Assembly: GCF_014646275.1 (NCBI RefSeq)
Contig: NZ_BMND01000029.1
Coordinates: 38,740-102,739, forward strand
DNA length: 64,000 nucleotides
Direction: 5' to 3'
Origin: Streptomyces kronopolitis
GTDB taxonomy: Bacteria > Actinomycetota > Actinomycetes > Streptomycetales > Streptomycetaceae
The translations under genes and the position numbers were made by a program. A model generated the notes under the pieces. It worked only from the letters and a program-made list of their open reading frames with translations. It did not search any database and was not told the origin of the DNA. This document shows, in pieces, positions 52,507-60,412 of this stretch. Every line of letters begins with the position of its first letter. Positions within the stretch are counted from its first letter, which is position 1.

Positions 52507-53004
52507 TCAGGCCCGCTGCCGCCGCCGGGCCGCCGAGACCGCCCGGTCGGTCTCCCGCCGGTCCTGCTGCTCGCGGAGCGTCTGCCGCTTGTCGTACTCC
52601 TTCTTGCCCTTGGCCAGCGCGATCTCGACCTTCGCCCGGCCGTCCTTGAAATAGAGGGCCAGCGGCACGATCGTGTGCCCCGACTCCTGGCTCTTGGACT
52701 CCAGCTTGTCGATCTCGGCGCGGTGCATCAGCAGCTTCCGCTTGCGCCGGGCCGCGTGGTTCGTCCAGGTCCCCTGCGCGTATTCGGGGATGTGCACGTT
52801 GTGCAGCCAGGCCTCGTTGCCGTCGATCTGGACGAATCCGTCCACCAGCGACGCCCGGCCCTGCCGCAGCGACTTCACCTCCGTGCCGCTCAGCACCAGG
52901 CCGCACTCGTAGGTGTCCAGAATGTGGTAGTCGTGCCGCGCCTTCTTGTGCTGCGCCACGAGCTTGCGCCCGGGAGTCTTGTCCTTGCCCTTGTCCTTAG
53001 CCAT
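52507..53004 (-). CDS. smpB: SsrA-binding protein
   Basis: 165 residues, normal length. SmpB OB-fold landmarks are LVAQHKKARHDYHILDTYECGLVLSGTEVKSLRQG, FVQIDGNEAWLHNVHIPEY and RKRKLLMHRAEIDKL. The basic C-terminal tail GKKEYDKRQTLREQQDRRE mimics mRNA in the A site. It binds tmRNA and guides it into stalled ribosomes. ATG 53004 gives MAKDKGKDKTPGRK. It is separated by 18 bases from the processing protease upstream, so they may be cotranscribed. Confidence 0.96.
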   Translation of the reverse strand: MAKDKGKDKTPGRKLVAQHKKARHDYHILDTYECGLVLSGTEVKSLRQGRASLVDGFVQIDGNEAWLHNVHIPEYAQGTWTNHAARRKRKLLMHRAEIDKLESKSQESGHTIVPLALYFKDGRAKVEIALAKGKKEYDKRQTLREQQDRRETDRAVSAARRRQRA

Positions 53005-53022
53005 AGTGCGGCCATTTTCGCA

Positions 53023-54243
53023 CTACGCACCGCCCCCGAGGCCACTCAATACTGTGCGGGCCCGTTTCTCGGCCCCGCGCCCGACGACCAGGTCGGGGGT
53101 GATCCCCGCCCCGTCGACGCTCCGGCCGGCCGGGGTGCGGTAGTGGCCGACGGTCAGCTCGGCGACCGAGCCGTCCGGCAGCGTGCTGGGCATCTGCACC
53201 GAGCCCTTGCCGAAGGTCGGGGAGCCGATCACGACCGCGCGGCCGCGGTCCTGGAGCGCGCCGGCCAGCAGTTCGGCGGCGCTCATCGTGCCCCCGTCGA
53301 CGAGGACGACCAGCGGCACCCGGGTGTCGCCGCCGCGCTCGGCGTACAGCGCCCGCTGGCTGCCGCGCACGTCGTAGGTCGCGACCAGCCCGCCGTCCAG
53401 GAAGGCGGAGGCGGTGGCGGTGGCCTCGGTGACCAGGCCGCCGGTGTTGCCGCGCAGATCGAGCAGCAGACCGCGGTCCGGGGAGGCCCGGCGCACCGCC
53501 CGGCGGACCGCCGCACCGGTGCCCTTGGCGAACGCGGCGACCTTGACCCGGGTCGGGCCGCGGGCGCCGTCGGGGTGGTCGACGACGACATTGCGGCAGC
53601 GCAGCCGCGTGCGGTGGACCGTCGCGGTCCAGTGGCGGGCACCGCGCTGCAGCGCCAGTGCGACGGGGGTCCCGGCCGCGGCGGCCGAGGCGCGCGAGCC
53701 GTCGGGGGCCACGCCGCGCAGCCGGCTGACGACCTCGGTGACCGGGGTGTGCTCGGTGCCGCGGCCGTCGACGGCGCGCAGCCGGTCGCCCGGGGCGATG
53801 CCGGCCCTCGCGGCGGGAGAGCCGGGCTGGACCCGGGACACCTCGATCCGCCCGCCGCCCGTCTGCCGCACCCACAGCCCGACGCCGACATAGGCGCCGC
53901 CCAACTGCTCCTGGAAGTCCTCGAACTGGCCCGGGGTGTAGATCGTCGACCAGCGGTCGCCGCTGCGGCTGACCACGTCGGCGGCGGCCTCGGCACCGGA
54001 CTTGCCGTCCTCGGCGGCCTCGGCGGCGGCGCGTTCGACGGCCTCGCGGTCCGCGAAGGCGGAGGCCGGGGCGTGCGCCTTCGCGGCCCTGCCACGGGGA
54101 GCGGACCGGCCCTCGGCACCGGCCGCCGCATCGCTCCAGGTGCCGGTCACGGCACCGGTGGCGAGCACACCGGCGAGGAACAACGTCAGGGCCGCCCCGC
54201 GGCGAATGCGGCGGGGCCGGTCGTACGCACACGGGCCCGACAT
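53023..54243 (-). CDS. Carboxy-terminal processing protease (S41)
   Basis: 406 residues. A signal peptide or anchor (IRRGAALTLFLAGVLATGAVTG), then a helical N-region ending in DRWSTIYTPGQFEDFQEQLGG, a PDZ domain (IEVSRVQPGSPAARAGIAPGDRLRAVDG) and the S41 catalytic core. The core has LLLDLRGNTGGLVTEA, the Ser in DGGTMSAAELLAGAL and the Lys in SPTFGKGSVQ (Ser-Lys dyad). It degrades or trims exported proteins from the C-terminus. ATG 54243. It sits between ftsEX and smpB, separated from ftsX by a strong terminator. Confidence 0.92.
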   Translation of the reverse strand: MSGPCAYDRPRRIRRGAALTLFLAGVLATGAVTGTWSDAAAGAEGRSAPRGRAAKAHAPASAFADREAVERAAAEAAEDGKSGAEAAADVVSRSGDRWSTIYTPGQFEDFQEQLGGAYVGVGLWVRQTGGGRIEVSRVQPGSPAARAGIAPGDRLRAVDGRGTEHTPVTEVVSRLRGVAPDGSRASAAAAGTPVALALQRGARHWTATVHRTRLRCRNVVVDHPDGARGPTRVKVAAFAKGTGAAVRRAVRRASPDRGLLLDLRGNTGGLVTEATATASAFLDGGLVATYDVRGSQRALYAERGGDTRVPLVVLVDGGTMSAAELLAGALQDRGRAVVIGSPTFGKGSVQMPSTLPDGSVAELTVGHYRTPAGRSVDGAGITPDLVVGRGAEKRARTVLSGLGGGA

Positions 54244-54266
54244 GGCGGTGAGTCTAAGGGACAAAA

Positions 54267-54300
54267 GGGCGCCGTACGGTGAGTTGACCGTACGGCGCCC
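54267..54300 (-). terminator. Terminator after ftsX
   Basis: A 14-base perfect stem, GGGCGCCGTACGGT (54267-54280) with ACCGTACGGCGCCC (54287-54300), loop GAGTTG. On the minus strand it is followed by TTTTGT. It lies 12 bases past the ftsX stop. Confidence 0.9.
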
Positions 54301-54311
54301 CTTGGCGAAGC

Positions 54312-55223
54312 TCACACCTTGAGGTACTTGCGCAACGCGAAGAACGCGGCGAGCGCGGGCATCAGCAGCCCGATCAGCAGGACCAGCGGGAGCACCGCGG
54401 CCACCGAGTCCCAGCCGATGAAGTTGATCACCTGGATCTTCTTCGCCAGCCAGTTGTTGATCAGTACGTACTTGCCGCCGACGATCAGCACGCAGGCGAA
54501 GGCCGCGCCCAGCAGCCCCGCGATGGCGGCCTCCAGGATGAACGGCATCTGGATATAGAAGCTGGAGGCTCCCACCAGGCGCATGATCCCGGTCTCCCGC
54601 CGGCGGCTGAACGCCGACACCCGCACGGTGTTGACGATCAGCATCAGCGCAACGACCAGCATCAGCGCCATCACGACCAGCGCGGCGATGTTCATGCCGT
54701 TGAGGAGGTTGAAGAGCGGCTCGACGGTGTCCCGTTGGTCCTGGACCTCCTGGACGCCGGGCCGCTCGGAGAACGCCGACTTGATGACCGCGAACTTCGT
54801 CGGGTCCTTGAGCTTGACCCGGAAGGACTCGGGCAGCTGGTCGGGCGTCACCAGCCCGGCGACGGGGGTGTCACCGAACTGCTCCTTGTAGTGCTTGTAG
54901 GCCTGGTCGCTGGACTCGTACTCCACCTTCTGCACGATCGGCAGCCGGGCGAGCTCGGCCTTGATGTCGTTCTTCTGCTGCTGGGTGGCCGCGCCCTTGG
55001 CGCAGTTGGCACCGGAGTCGGCGTCGTTCTTGTTGCAGAAGAAGATGGAGACGTTGACCTTGTCGTACCAGTAGCCCTTCATCGTGCTGACCTGGTCGCG
55101 CATCAGCAGCGAGGCGCCGAACAGGCCGAGCGAGAGGGCGACGGAGACGATGACGGCGAAGGTCATCGTGAGGTTTCGGCGGAGACCGACGCCGATCTCC
55201 GACAAGACGAACTGGGCGCGCAT
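54312..55223 (-). CDS. ftsX: Cell-division ABC transporter permease FtsX
   Basis: 303 residues, four membrane helices in the FtsX pattern: TM1 LTMTFAVIVSVALSLGLFGASLL, an extracellular loop of about 130 residues (with a Cys pair at FFCNKND and NCAKG), then three helices (MNIAALVVMALMLVVALMLIV, EAAIAGLLGAAFACVLIVGG, AAVLPLVLLIGLLMPALAAFFAL). SAFSRRRETGIMRLVGAS is the conserved cytoplasmic loop that couples to FtsE. With FtsE it transmits ATP hydrolysis to cell-wall hydrolases outside. It starts 9 bases after the ftsE stop. Confidence 0.95.
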   Translation of the reverse strand: MRAQFVLSEIGVGLRRNLTMTFAVIVSVALSLGLFGASLLMRDQVSTMKGYWYDKVNVSIFFCNKNDADSGANCAKGAATQQQKNDIKAELARLPIVQKVEYESSDQAYKHYKEQFGDTPVAGLVTPDQLPESFRVKLKDPTKFAVIKSAFSERPGVQEVQDQRDTVEPLFNLLNGMNIAALVVMALMLVVALMLIVNTVRVSAFSRRRETGIMRLVGASSFYIQMPFILEAAIAGLLGAAFACVLIVGGKYVLINNWLAKKIQVINFIGWDSVAAVLPLVLLIGLLMPALAAFFALRKYLKV

Positions 55224-55232
55224 GGCGTCCTT

Positions 55233-55922
55233 TCAGTGCTGGTAGCCGTACACGCCGCGCGACTGGTCGCGTACGAGCCGGCCCTTCTCGAGTTCCATGA
55301 CCCGCTTGCGCATCTGGTCGACGATCTGCTGGTCGTGGGTGGCCATGACCACCGTCGTACCGGTCCGGTTGATCCGGTCCAGCAGCTTCATGATGCCGAC
55401 CGAGGTCTGCGGGTCGAGGTTGCCGGTGGGCTCGTCCGCGATGAGGAGCATCGGACGGTTGACGAAGGCCCGTGCGATGGCGACGCGCTGCTGCTCACCA
55501 CCGGAGAGCTCGCCCGGCATCCGGTCCTCTTTGCCGCCGAGGCCGACCAGTTCGAGGACCTCGGGCACCGTCTTGCGGATCTGGCCGCGCGGCTTGCCGA
55601 TGACCTCGAGGGCGAAGGCGACGTTCTGCCCGACCGTCTTGTTGGGGAGCAGCCGGAAGTCCTGGAAGACCGTCCCCACCTGGCGCCGCATCTGCGGAAC
55701 CTTCCAGTTGGAGAGCTTGCCGAGGTCCTTGCCGAGCACGTGGACGTGGCCATGGCTGGTCCGCTCCTCGCGCAGCAGCAGCCGCAGAAAGGTGGACTTT
55801 CCGGACCCCGAGGAGCCCACCAGGAAGACGAATTCGCCGCGCTCGATCTCGAGCGAGACGTCCCTGAGTGCAGGGCGGTTCTGCTTCGGGTAGGTCTTGG
55901 AGACGTTGTCGAATCGGATCAC
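55233..55922 (-). CDS. ftsE: Cell-division ATP-binding protein FtsE
   Basis: 229 residues. Walker A VGSSGSGKSTFLRLL, signature LSGGEQQRVAIARAFVN, Walker B LLIADEPTGNLDP, switch His in MATHDQQIV; the FtsE-typical start MIRFDNVSKTYPKQNRPALRDVSLEI. It is the cytoplasmic ATPase of the FtsEX complex. I chose the GTG at 55922 because it gives this family-standard start; an upstream ATG at 55994 would add 24 unrelated residues. Confidence 0.95.
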   Translation of the reverse strand: MIRFDNVSKTYPKQNRPALRDVSLEIERGEFVFLVGSSGSGKSTFLRLLLREERTSHGHVHVLGKDLGKLSNWKVPQMRRQVGTVFQDFRLLPNKTVGQNVAFALEVIGKPRGQIRKTVPEVLELVGLGGKEDRMPGELSGGEQQRVAIARAFVNRPMLLIADEPTGNLDPQTSVGIMKLLDRINRTGTTVVMATHDQQIVDQMRKRVMELEKGRLVRDQSRGVYGYQH

Positions 55923-56171
55923 TGATGCACCACGGTCGACCTGGATAGCGGCACGGGTTGCCGAGTTGCGGCTCCCGTCGGTGTGCGTGACCATACGCGA
56001 ACCTCACACGGCGGCGCAGTCGCCGTAGGCGGTTGGTGCATTTCCTCACGGCACCTACGGGACAAAAGGCGCACAAACCGTGGGGCGCGCCGTTACGGCG
56101 ACGAGCTGGCACAGTGGAAGAGGGAACCAATGCGCCCCCCGGTGCGTTGGTGCAGTGGAGAAGGAGGTCGC

Positions 56172-56363
56172 ATGACGTACGACCGACTGGTGTGCGCCAA
56201 CTGCGCGGCCCCTGTCAGCGAGGGCCGCTGCCCCGTGTGCCGGGCGAACAGGGAGCGGTTGCAGCAGACGGGCGGCATGTTCGCCCAGCTCAGCCCGGCG
56301 ATGCTGGTGACGCTGATGCTCTTGATGATCGCGCTGGGCCTGCTGCTGCACCAGGTCACCTGA
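56172..56363 (+). CDS. Small zinc-ribbon membrane protein (63 aa)
   Basis: Two Cys pairs, CANC and CPVC, separated by 8 residues (CANCAAPVSEGRCPVC), form a probable zinc ribbon. They are followed by one hydrophobic helix (MLVTLMLLMIALGLLLHQV) at the C-terminus. AAGGAGGT, a perfect Shine-Dalgarno, lies 5 bases upstream of the ATG. It is divergent from ftsE with a 249-base gap and has a terminator after it. Function unknown; I recall a similarly placed small gene in S. coelicolor. Confidence 0.75.
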   Translation: MTYDRLVCANCAAPVSEGRCPVCRANRERLQQTGGMFAQLSPAMLVTLMLLMIALGLLLHQVT

Positions 56364-56407
56364 GACCGGTTTCCGGCCGGACCGGCGGCCGGACGCCCAC
56401 GAACGCA

Positions 56408-56443
56408 AAGGGGCCCGGGACGCTGCTGCGTCCCGGGCCCCTT
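56408..56443. terminator. Terminator between convergent genes
   Basis: AAGGGGCCCGGGACGC (56408-56423) pairs perfectly with GCGTCCCGGGCCCCTT (56428-56443) across a TGCT loop. It serves the small zinc-ribbon gene (+) and the LAXTG gene (-). Confidence 0.9.
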
Positions 56444-56462
56444 CAGCTGTCCCGCGCCGGCA

Positions 56463-57314
56463 TCAGGCCGCCGCGGCACCGCCGCCGTTCTTGTTGATCA
56501 GACGGGGCAGCAGGCGGAAGCCCACACCGCCCGCGATCATCGTCGCCGCACCGATGAGCAGGACGGTCGTACCGGAGGAACCGGTCTCGGCCAGCTCGCC
56601 CTTGGCCTGCTGCTTGGCCTGGCCGGGCGTGTCCGCGATCTGCTCCTTGCCCTGGCCGGGCTGCTCGATCGGCTTGGAGCCCTCGTTGTCGGTGCCGGTA
56701 CCGGTGGAGTCGCCGCCACCGCCGTTGCCGCCGCCGCTGTGGCCGCCGGTGCTGTCGCCGCCGGTGGACTGGCCACCGGTGGTCTGGCCGCCCGTGCCGT
56801 GACCGCCCGTGGTGGAACCGGTGGTGTCACCTCCGGTCGTCTGGCCGCCCGTGCTGGGCCCGCCCGTGGTGTCACCGCCGGTCGTGTCACCACCGGTGGT
56901 GGTGTCGCCGCCCGTGGTGGAGCCCGTGGTGTCGCCACCGGTCGTGGTGTCACCGCCGGTGGTGGTGTCACCACCCGTGGTCGTGTCGCCACCGGTGGTG
57001 GTGTCACCGCCCGTGGTGCTGTCGCCGCCGATCTCACCGCCGGTGGTCGTGTCACCACCGATCTCGCCGCCGGTGGTGGTGTCGCCGCCGCCGATCTCGC
57101 CGCCGGAAGTGGTGTCACCGCCGGAGCTGTCGCCGCCGGAGCTGCCCCCGCCGATGACGCCACCGATGATGCCGCCGATAAAGCCGCCGTCCTGGCCCGG
57201 GGTCTCACCCGGGCTGGCCGCGGAAGCCGCGCCGGCCGCGGTGAGCGACGCACCGGCCGCGATCACCGCACCGGCCGCAATGCGCGCAACGCGCAGCCGC
57301 GTCTTCTTCGTCAT
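56463..57314 (-). CDS. LAXTG sortase substrate with Thr/Gly/Asp repeats
   Basis: 283 residues. A signal peptide (VARIAAGAVIAAGASLTAAGAASAAS) precedes a glycine-rich stretch (FIGGIIGGVIGGG), then a long repeat region (residues 59-202) of GGDTTT and variants GGEIGGD, GGQTTGG, GDTTGSTT. At the C-terminus LAETG (241-245) is followed by a hydrophobic helix and a basic tail (RLINKNGG): a class E sortase sorting signal as in chaplins. It is predicted to be covalently attached to peptidoglycan, the repeats making a flexible, possibly O-glycosylated stalk. No sortase gene is in the window. Confidence 0.85.
   Translation of the reverse strand: MTKKTRLRVARIAAGAVIAAGASLTAAGAASAASPGETPGQDGGFIGGIIGGVIGGGSSGGDSSGGDTTSGGEIGGGDTTTGGEIGGDTTTGGEIGGDSTTGGDTTTGGDTTTGGDTTTGGDTTTGGDTTGSTTGGDTTTGGDTTGGDTTGGPSTGGQTTGGDTTGSTTGGHGTGGQTTGGQSTGGDSTGGHSGGGNGGGGDSTGTGTDNEGSKPIEQPGQGKEQIADTPGQAKQQAKGELAETGSSGTTVLLIGAATMIAGGVGFRLLPRLINKNGGGAAAA
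56709..57140 (-). repeat. Tandem Gly-Asp-Thr codon repeats inside the LAXTG gene
   Basis: About 430 bases of imperfect 15-18-base units alternating GGTGGTGTCACC-like words. The repeats encode GGDTTT and variants; the longest perfect-phase run gives GGDTTTGGDTTTGGDTTTGG. Such DNA is prone to slippage, so copy number may differ between strains. Confidence 0.8.
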
Positions 57315-57493
57315 GTACTGCTACCCCCAGTAGCTGAACTCGTCATTGGAGCACCGCTGTACGGGGCGACGAGCAGAGGGGGTACGCGAGTCACGGCCGG
57401 CAGCCGGCCCCTCATCTCCCCGTTGCGCCACGCGCCCCATGACATACGCATGCCGCGCTCACCCTTCCCAGTTCGGCCACCATCGTCAAGGCC

Positions 57494-57522
57494 GAATAAA
57501 GGCCCCGCGTCCGAATTGTCAA
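57494..57522 (-). promoter_or_regulatory. Probable promoter of the LAXTG gene
   Basis: On the minus strand a perfect -35 TTGACA (57522-57517) is followed after 17 bases by TTATTC (57499-57494). It is 180 bases upstream of the ATG, so the transcript would have a long leader. The whole gap 57315-57629 (315 bases) has no supported gene; a minus-strand frame of 88 codons there ends in an ATGA overlap with the LAXTG start but lacks a plausible start. Confidence 0.5.
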
Positions 57523-57629
57523 GAGTTGGGCGGTACATGGACATACGACTGTGACCAATCCGCCACAGGAAAAACAACTGCCTCCCCGGGGGAGACAGTT
57601 GTCAGACGCTCAGATCCGGGCCGGGCCGG

Positions 57630-58736
57630 TCACTTCTCCTGCTGCTTGCGCCAGCGGATCCCGGCCTCCAGGAAGCCGTCGATGTCGCCGTCCAGCACCG
57701 CGGTGGGGTTGCCGACCTCGAACTCGGTCCGCAGGTCCTTGACCATCTGGTACGGGTGCAGGACGTAGGAACGCATCTGGTTGCCCCAGGAGTTGCCGCC
57801 GTCGCCCTTGAGCGCGTCCATCTTCGCCTGCTCCTCCTGGCGGCGGCGCTCGAGGAGCTTGGCCTGGAGGACGTTCATCGCGGTCGCCTTGTTCTGGATC
57901 TGCGAGCGCTCGTTCTGGCAGGAGACGACGATGCCGGTGGGGATGTGCGTCAGCCGGACCGCGGAGTCGGTGGTGTTGACGCCCTGGCCGCCGGGGCCGG
58001 ACGAGCGGTAGACGTCCACCCGCAGCTCGGACTCGTCGATCTCGATGTGGTCGGTCTGCTCCACGACGGGCAGCACCTCGACACCGGCGAACGACGTCTG
58101 GCGGCGGCCCTGGTTGTCGAACGGCGAGATCCGCACCAGGCGGTGCGTGCCCTGCTCGACGGAGAGGGTGCCGTAGGCGTACGGGACCTTGATGGCGAAG
58201 GTGGTCGACTTGATGCCGGCCTCTTCCGCGTACGAGGTCTCGTACAGCTCGGTCTTGTAGCCGTGGCGCTCGGCCCAGCGCAGATACATCCGCTGGAGCT
58301 TCTCGGCGAAGTCGGCGGCGTCCACACCGCCGGCCTCGGCGCGGATGTTGACGACCGCCTCACGGGAGTCGTACTCGCCGGACAGGAGGGTGCGGACCTC
58401 CAGCTCCTCGACGGCCTTGCGGACGTCCGCCAGCTCGGTCTCGGCCTCGGCGCGGGCGTCCTCGTCCCCTTCGGCCTCGGCGAGCTCGAAGAGCACTTCG
58501 AGGTCGTCCACGCGGCCGCGCAGCTCCTCGGCCCGGCGCAGCTGGCCCTGGAGGTAGGACAGCCGGCTGGTGACCTTCTGGGCACTGTCCGGGTCGTCCC
58601 ACAGGGAGGGTGCCGCGGCCTGCTCCTCGAGCACGGCGACATCGGCCCTCATCCGGTCGAGGTCCAGGACGGCCTCGATCGACCCCATGGTCGAGGAGAG
58701 GGACTTCAGCTCTTCGGATACATCGACGACTGCCAC
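57630..58736 (-). CDS. prfB: Peptide chain release factor 2
   Basis: 368 residues. RF2 features are GGQ in YRSSGPGGQGVNTTDSAVRL, the SPF codon-recognition motif in RISPFDNQG and the N-terminal coiled coil. It recognises UGA and UAA and triggers peptide release. The reading frame is continuous, so there is no programmed +1 frameshift as in E. coli. Start GTG 58736. The order ftsE, ftsX, smpB, prfB is the usual actinobacterial cluster. Confidence 0.96.
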   Translation of the reverse strand: MAVVDVSEELKSLSSTMGSIEAVLDLDRMRADVAVLEEQAAAPSLWDDPDSAQKVTSRLSYLQGQLRRAEELRGRVDDLEVLFELAEAEGDEDARAEAETELADVRKAVEELEVRTLLSGEYDSREAVVNIRAEAGGVDAADFAEKLQRMYLRWAERHGYKTELYETSYAEEAGIKSTTFAIKVPYAYGTLSVEQGTHRLVRISPFDNQGRRQTSFAGVEVLPVVEQTDHIEIDESELRVDVYRSSGPGGQGVNTTDSAVRLTHIPTGIVVSCQNERSQIQNKATAMNVLQAKLLERRRQEEQAKMDALKGDGGNSWGNQMRSYVLHPYQMVKDLRTEFEVGNPTAVLDGDIDGFLEAGIRWRKQQEK

Positions 58737-58869
58737 GCACCCAGCCTAACGGCTGCCACCGTCCGCGTGACCCGGCCCCGGCAGGACGGACCCGCCGGGA
58801 TCCTCCCGCGGCGGCCCGGGCAGGGGCGCCGCGCCGCCCGGCACGCCGCTCACCGCCGGGCCCGGCGGG

Positions 58870-60216
58870 TCACGGCGCGATGCCGGAGTCGTCACCGGAG
58901 CCGTCAGGGGTGTCGGGTCCGGACCGGTGGACGCCCGGTGTGGCGTCGCCCGCCCCGTCGTCGCCCGAGGCGAGCCAGCCGCCCAGGCCGGCCGCCACGA
59001 CCACCGCGGCGGCGGCCGCGCCCCACCTGATCCGGCGCCGGCGCACCGCCTCCGGCGAGGCGCGGTGCCGGGCCGAGCCCGCCCGGCGCTCACCGGCCGC
59101 GCGCGGGGTGCGGGCGGTGCCGTGGGCGCCGCCCGCCAGCTCGTCGGGGCCCGGGACCCGCATGCTGGTGTGGGTGTCCCGGTTGGAGTCCGGGGCCGCG
59201 CCCTGGACCAGCGGGACGGCGCCCCGCGGCGGGGTGCGGTCCCGCTGTCCTGGTGCCGCCGCCGGGCGGAAGGCCTCGTCGCGGGCCCCGGGGGCGCCCT
59301 CCGGCTCGTCGTCGGGCTGCTCGTCGTCCGGCTCGTCGATGTCCAGCGGCGGCATGCCGGCCAGGGAGGGCAGCAGCTCGCGCAGCCGGGCGGCGAGTTC
59401 CGGGGCGCGCAGCCGGCTCGCCGGCGCCTTGGCCAGGCACTGGAGCAGCAGCTGCCACAGCTCGTCGGGGATGCCGGGCAGCGGCGCCACGCTCTCGGTC
59501 ACATGCCGGCGCAGCACCGCCCCGGGGTGCCCGCCGCCGAACGGGGTGAACCCGGCGAGCAGCTCGTACAGGACGGTCGCCAGGGCGTAGACGTCCACGG
59601 AGGCGCGGGGCGGCAGGCCCTCGATGATCTCCGGGGCGAGGTAGTCGGGGGTGCCGATGACCTTGGTCGAGCGCAGCGGGACGGTGCTCCCCGCGGCCGG
59701 GGTCTGCGGGAGGCGGCGCGGCACGTCGACGAGCCGGGCGATGCCGAAGTCGGTGAGCAGCGCGGGGTGCGCGCCGCCGGGGCCGAGCGGGCCCTGCATG
59801 TCCAGCAGGACGTTCTCGGGCTTGACGTCGCGGTGCACGATCCGGGCGGCGTGCGCGGCGGCGAGCCCGTCGGCGACGTCGGCGGCGATCGCGACGGCCG
59901 CCGCGGGGGCCAGCCGCCGTTCGCGCTCCAGGCGGGTGCGCAGGTCGGTGCCGCGGACCAGGTCCATGACCAGGGCCAGGTCGTTGCCGTCGACGACGAG
60001 GTCGCGGACGCCGACGACATGGGGGTCCGCCAGGCCCAGCAGGGCCGCCCGCTCCTGGACGAAGCGGCCGACGAGCTCCTGGTCGGCCGCGAGCTCCTCA
60101 CGCAACAGCTTGATGGCCACGGCCCCTTCGGGACCCTCGCCCAGCCATACCGTGCCGGCACTGCCGCGCCCCAGGATCTGGTGGGCGGTGTACCGGCTGC
60201 CGATCTTCCGTGCCAA
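58870..60216 (-). CDS. pkaB: Membrane Ser/Thr protein kinase, PkaB-like
   Basis: 448 residues. Kinase motifs: LGRGSAGTVWLG (P-loop), VAIKLL (Lys), IVHRDVKPEN (catalytic loop), TDFGIA (DFG), YLAPEI (APE). After about residue 275 comes a disordered region, then a basic patch (RRRRIRWG) and one membrane helix (AAAAAVVVAAGLGGWLA) with a short Asp/Gly-rich extracellular tail. There are no PASTA repeats. I chose the TTG at 60216 because GGAG precedes it and gives the usual ARKIGSRYTAHQ beginning. It pairs with the next kinase. Confidence 0.87.
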   Translation of the reverse strand: MARKIGSRYTAHQILGRGSAGTVWLGEGPEGAVAIKLLREELAADQELVGRFVQERAALLGLADPHVVGVRDLVVDGNDLALVMDLVRGTDLRTRLERERRLAPAAAVAIAADVADGLAAAHAARIVHRDVKPENVLLDMQGPLGPGGAHPALLTDFGIARLVDVPRRLPQTPAAGSTVPLRSTKVIGTPDYLAPEIIEGLPPRASVDVYALATVLYELLAGFTPFGGGHPGAVLRRHVTESVAPLPGIPDELWQLLLQCLAKAPASRLRAPELAARLRELLPSLAGMPPLDIDEPDDEQPDDEPEGAPGARDEAFRPAAAPGQRDRTPPRGAVPLVQGAAPDSNRDTHTSMRVPGPDELAGGAHGTARTPRAAGERRAGSARHRASPEAVRRRRIRWGAAAAAVVVAAGLGGWLASGDDGAGDATPGVHRSGPDTPDGSGDDSGIAP

Positions 60217-60412
60217 GACTGCTCCGACGTGTCGGGCCCCCGAGCGTCCTGCGGGGGCTGAGGTTGGCGTCAAAGCTACGCGGATGCCAGGGGAGTTCGT
60301 GCCCCGTACGGCGGCAACCTTCACTTCTGTGGGCGAAATTGCCCCTCAGGAGTCGACAAATCCACAGAGTGGGTTCGGTGCCGCCCGCGGGATCGCCCGC
60401 GGGCGGCCGGCG

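Noticed and set aside
57311..57577. 88-codon minus-strand frame ending in ATGA with the LAXTG start
   Set aside because: Its start would lie upstream of the likely promoter, there is no Shine-Dalgarno, and the region reads as an untranslated leader. The overlap is probably chance.
57630..58736. Programmed frameshift in prfB
   Set aside because: Looked for an early in-frame UGA; the RF2 reading frame is continuous from the GTG.
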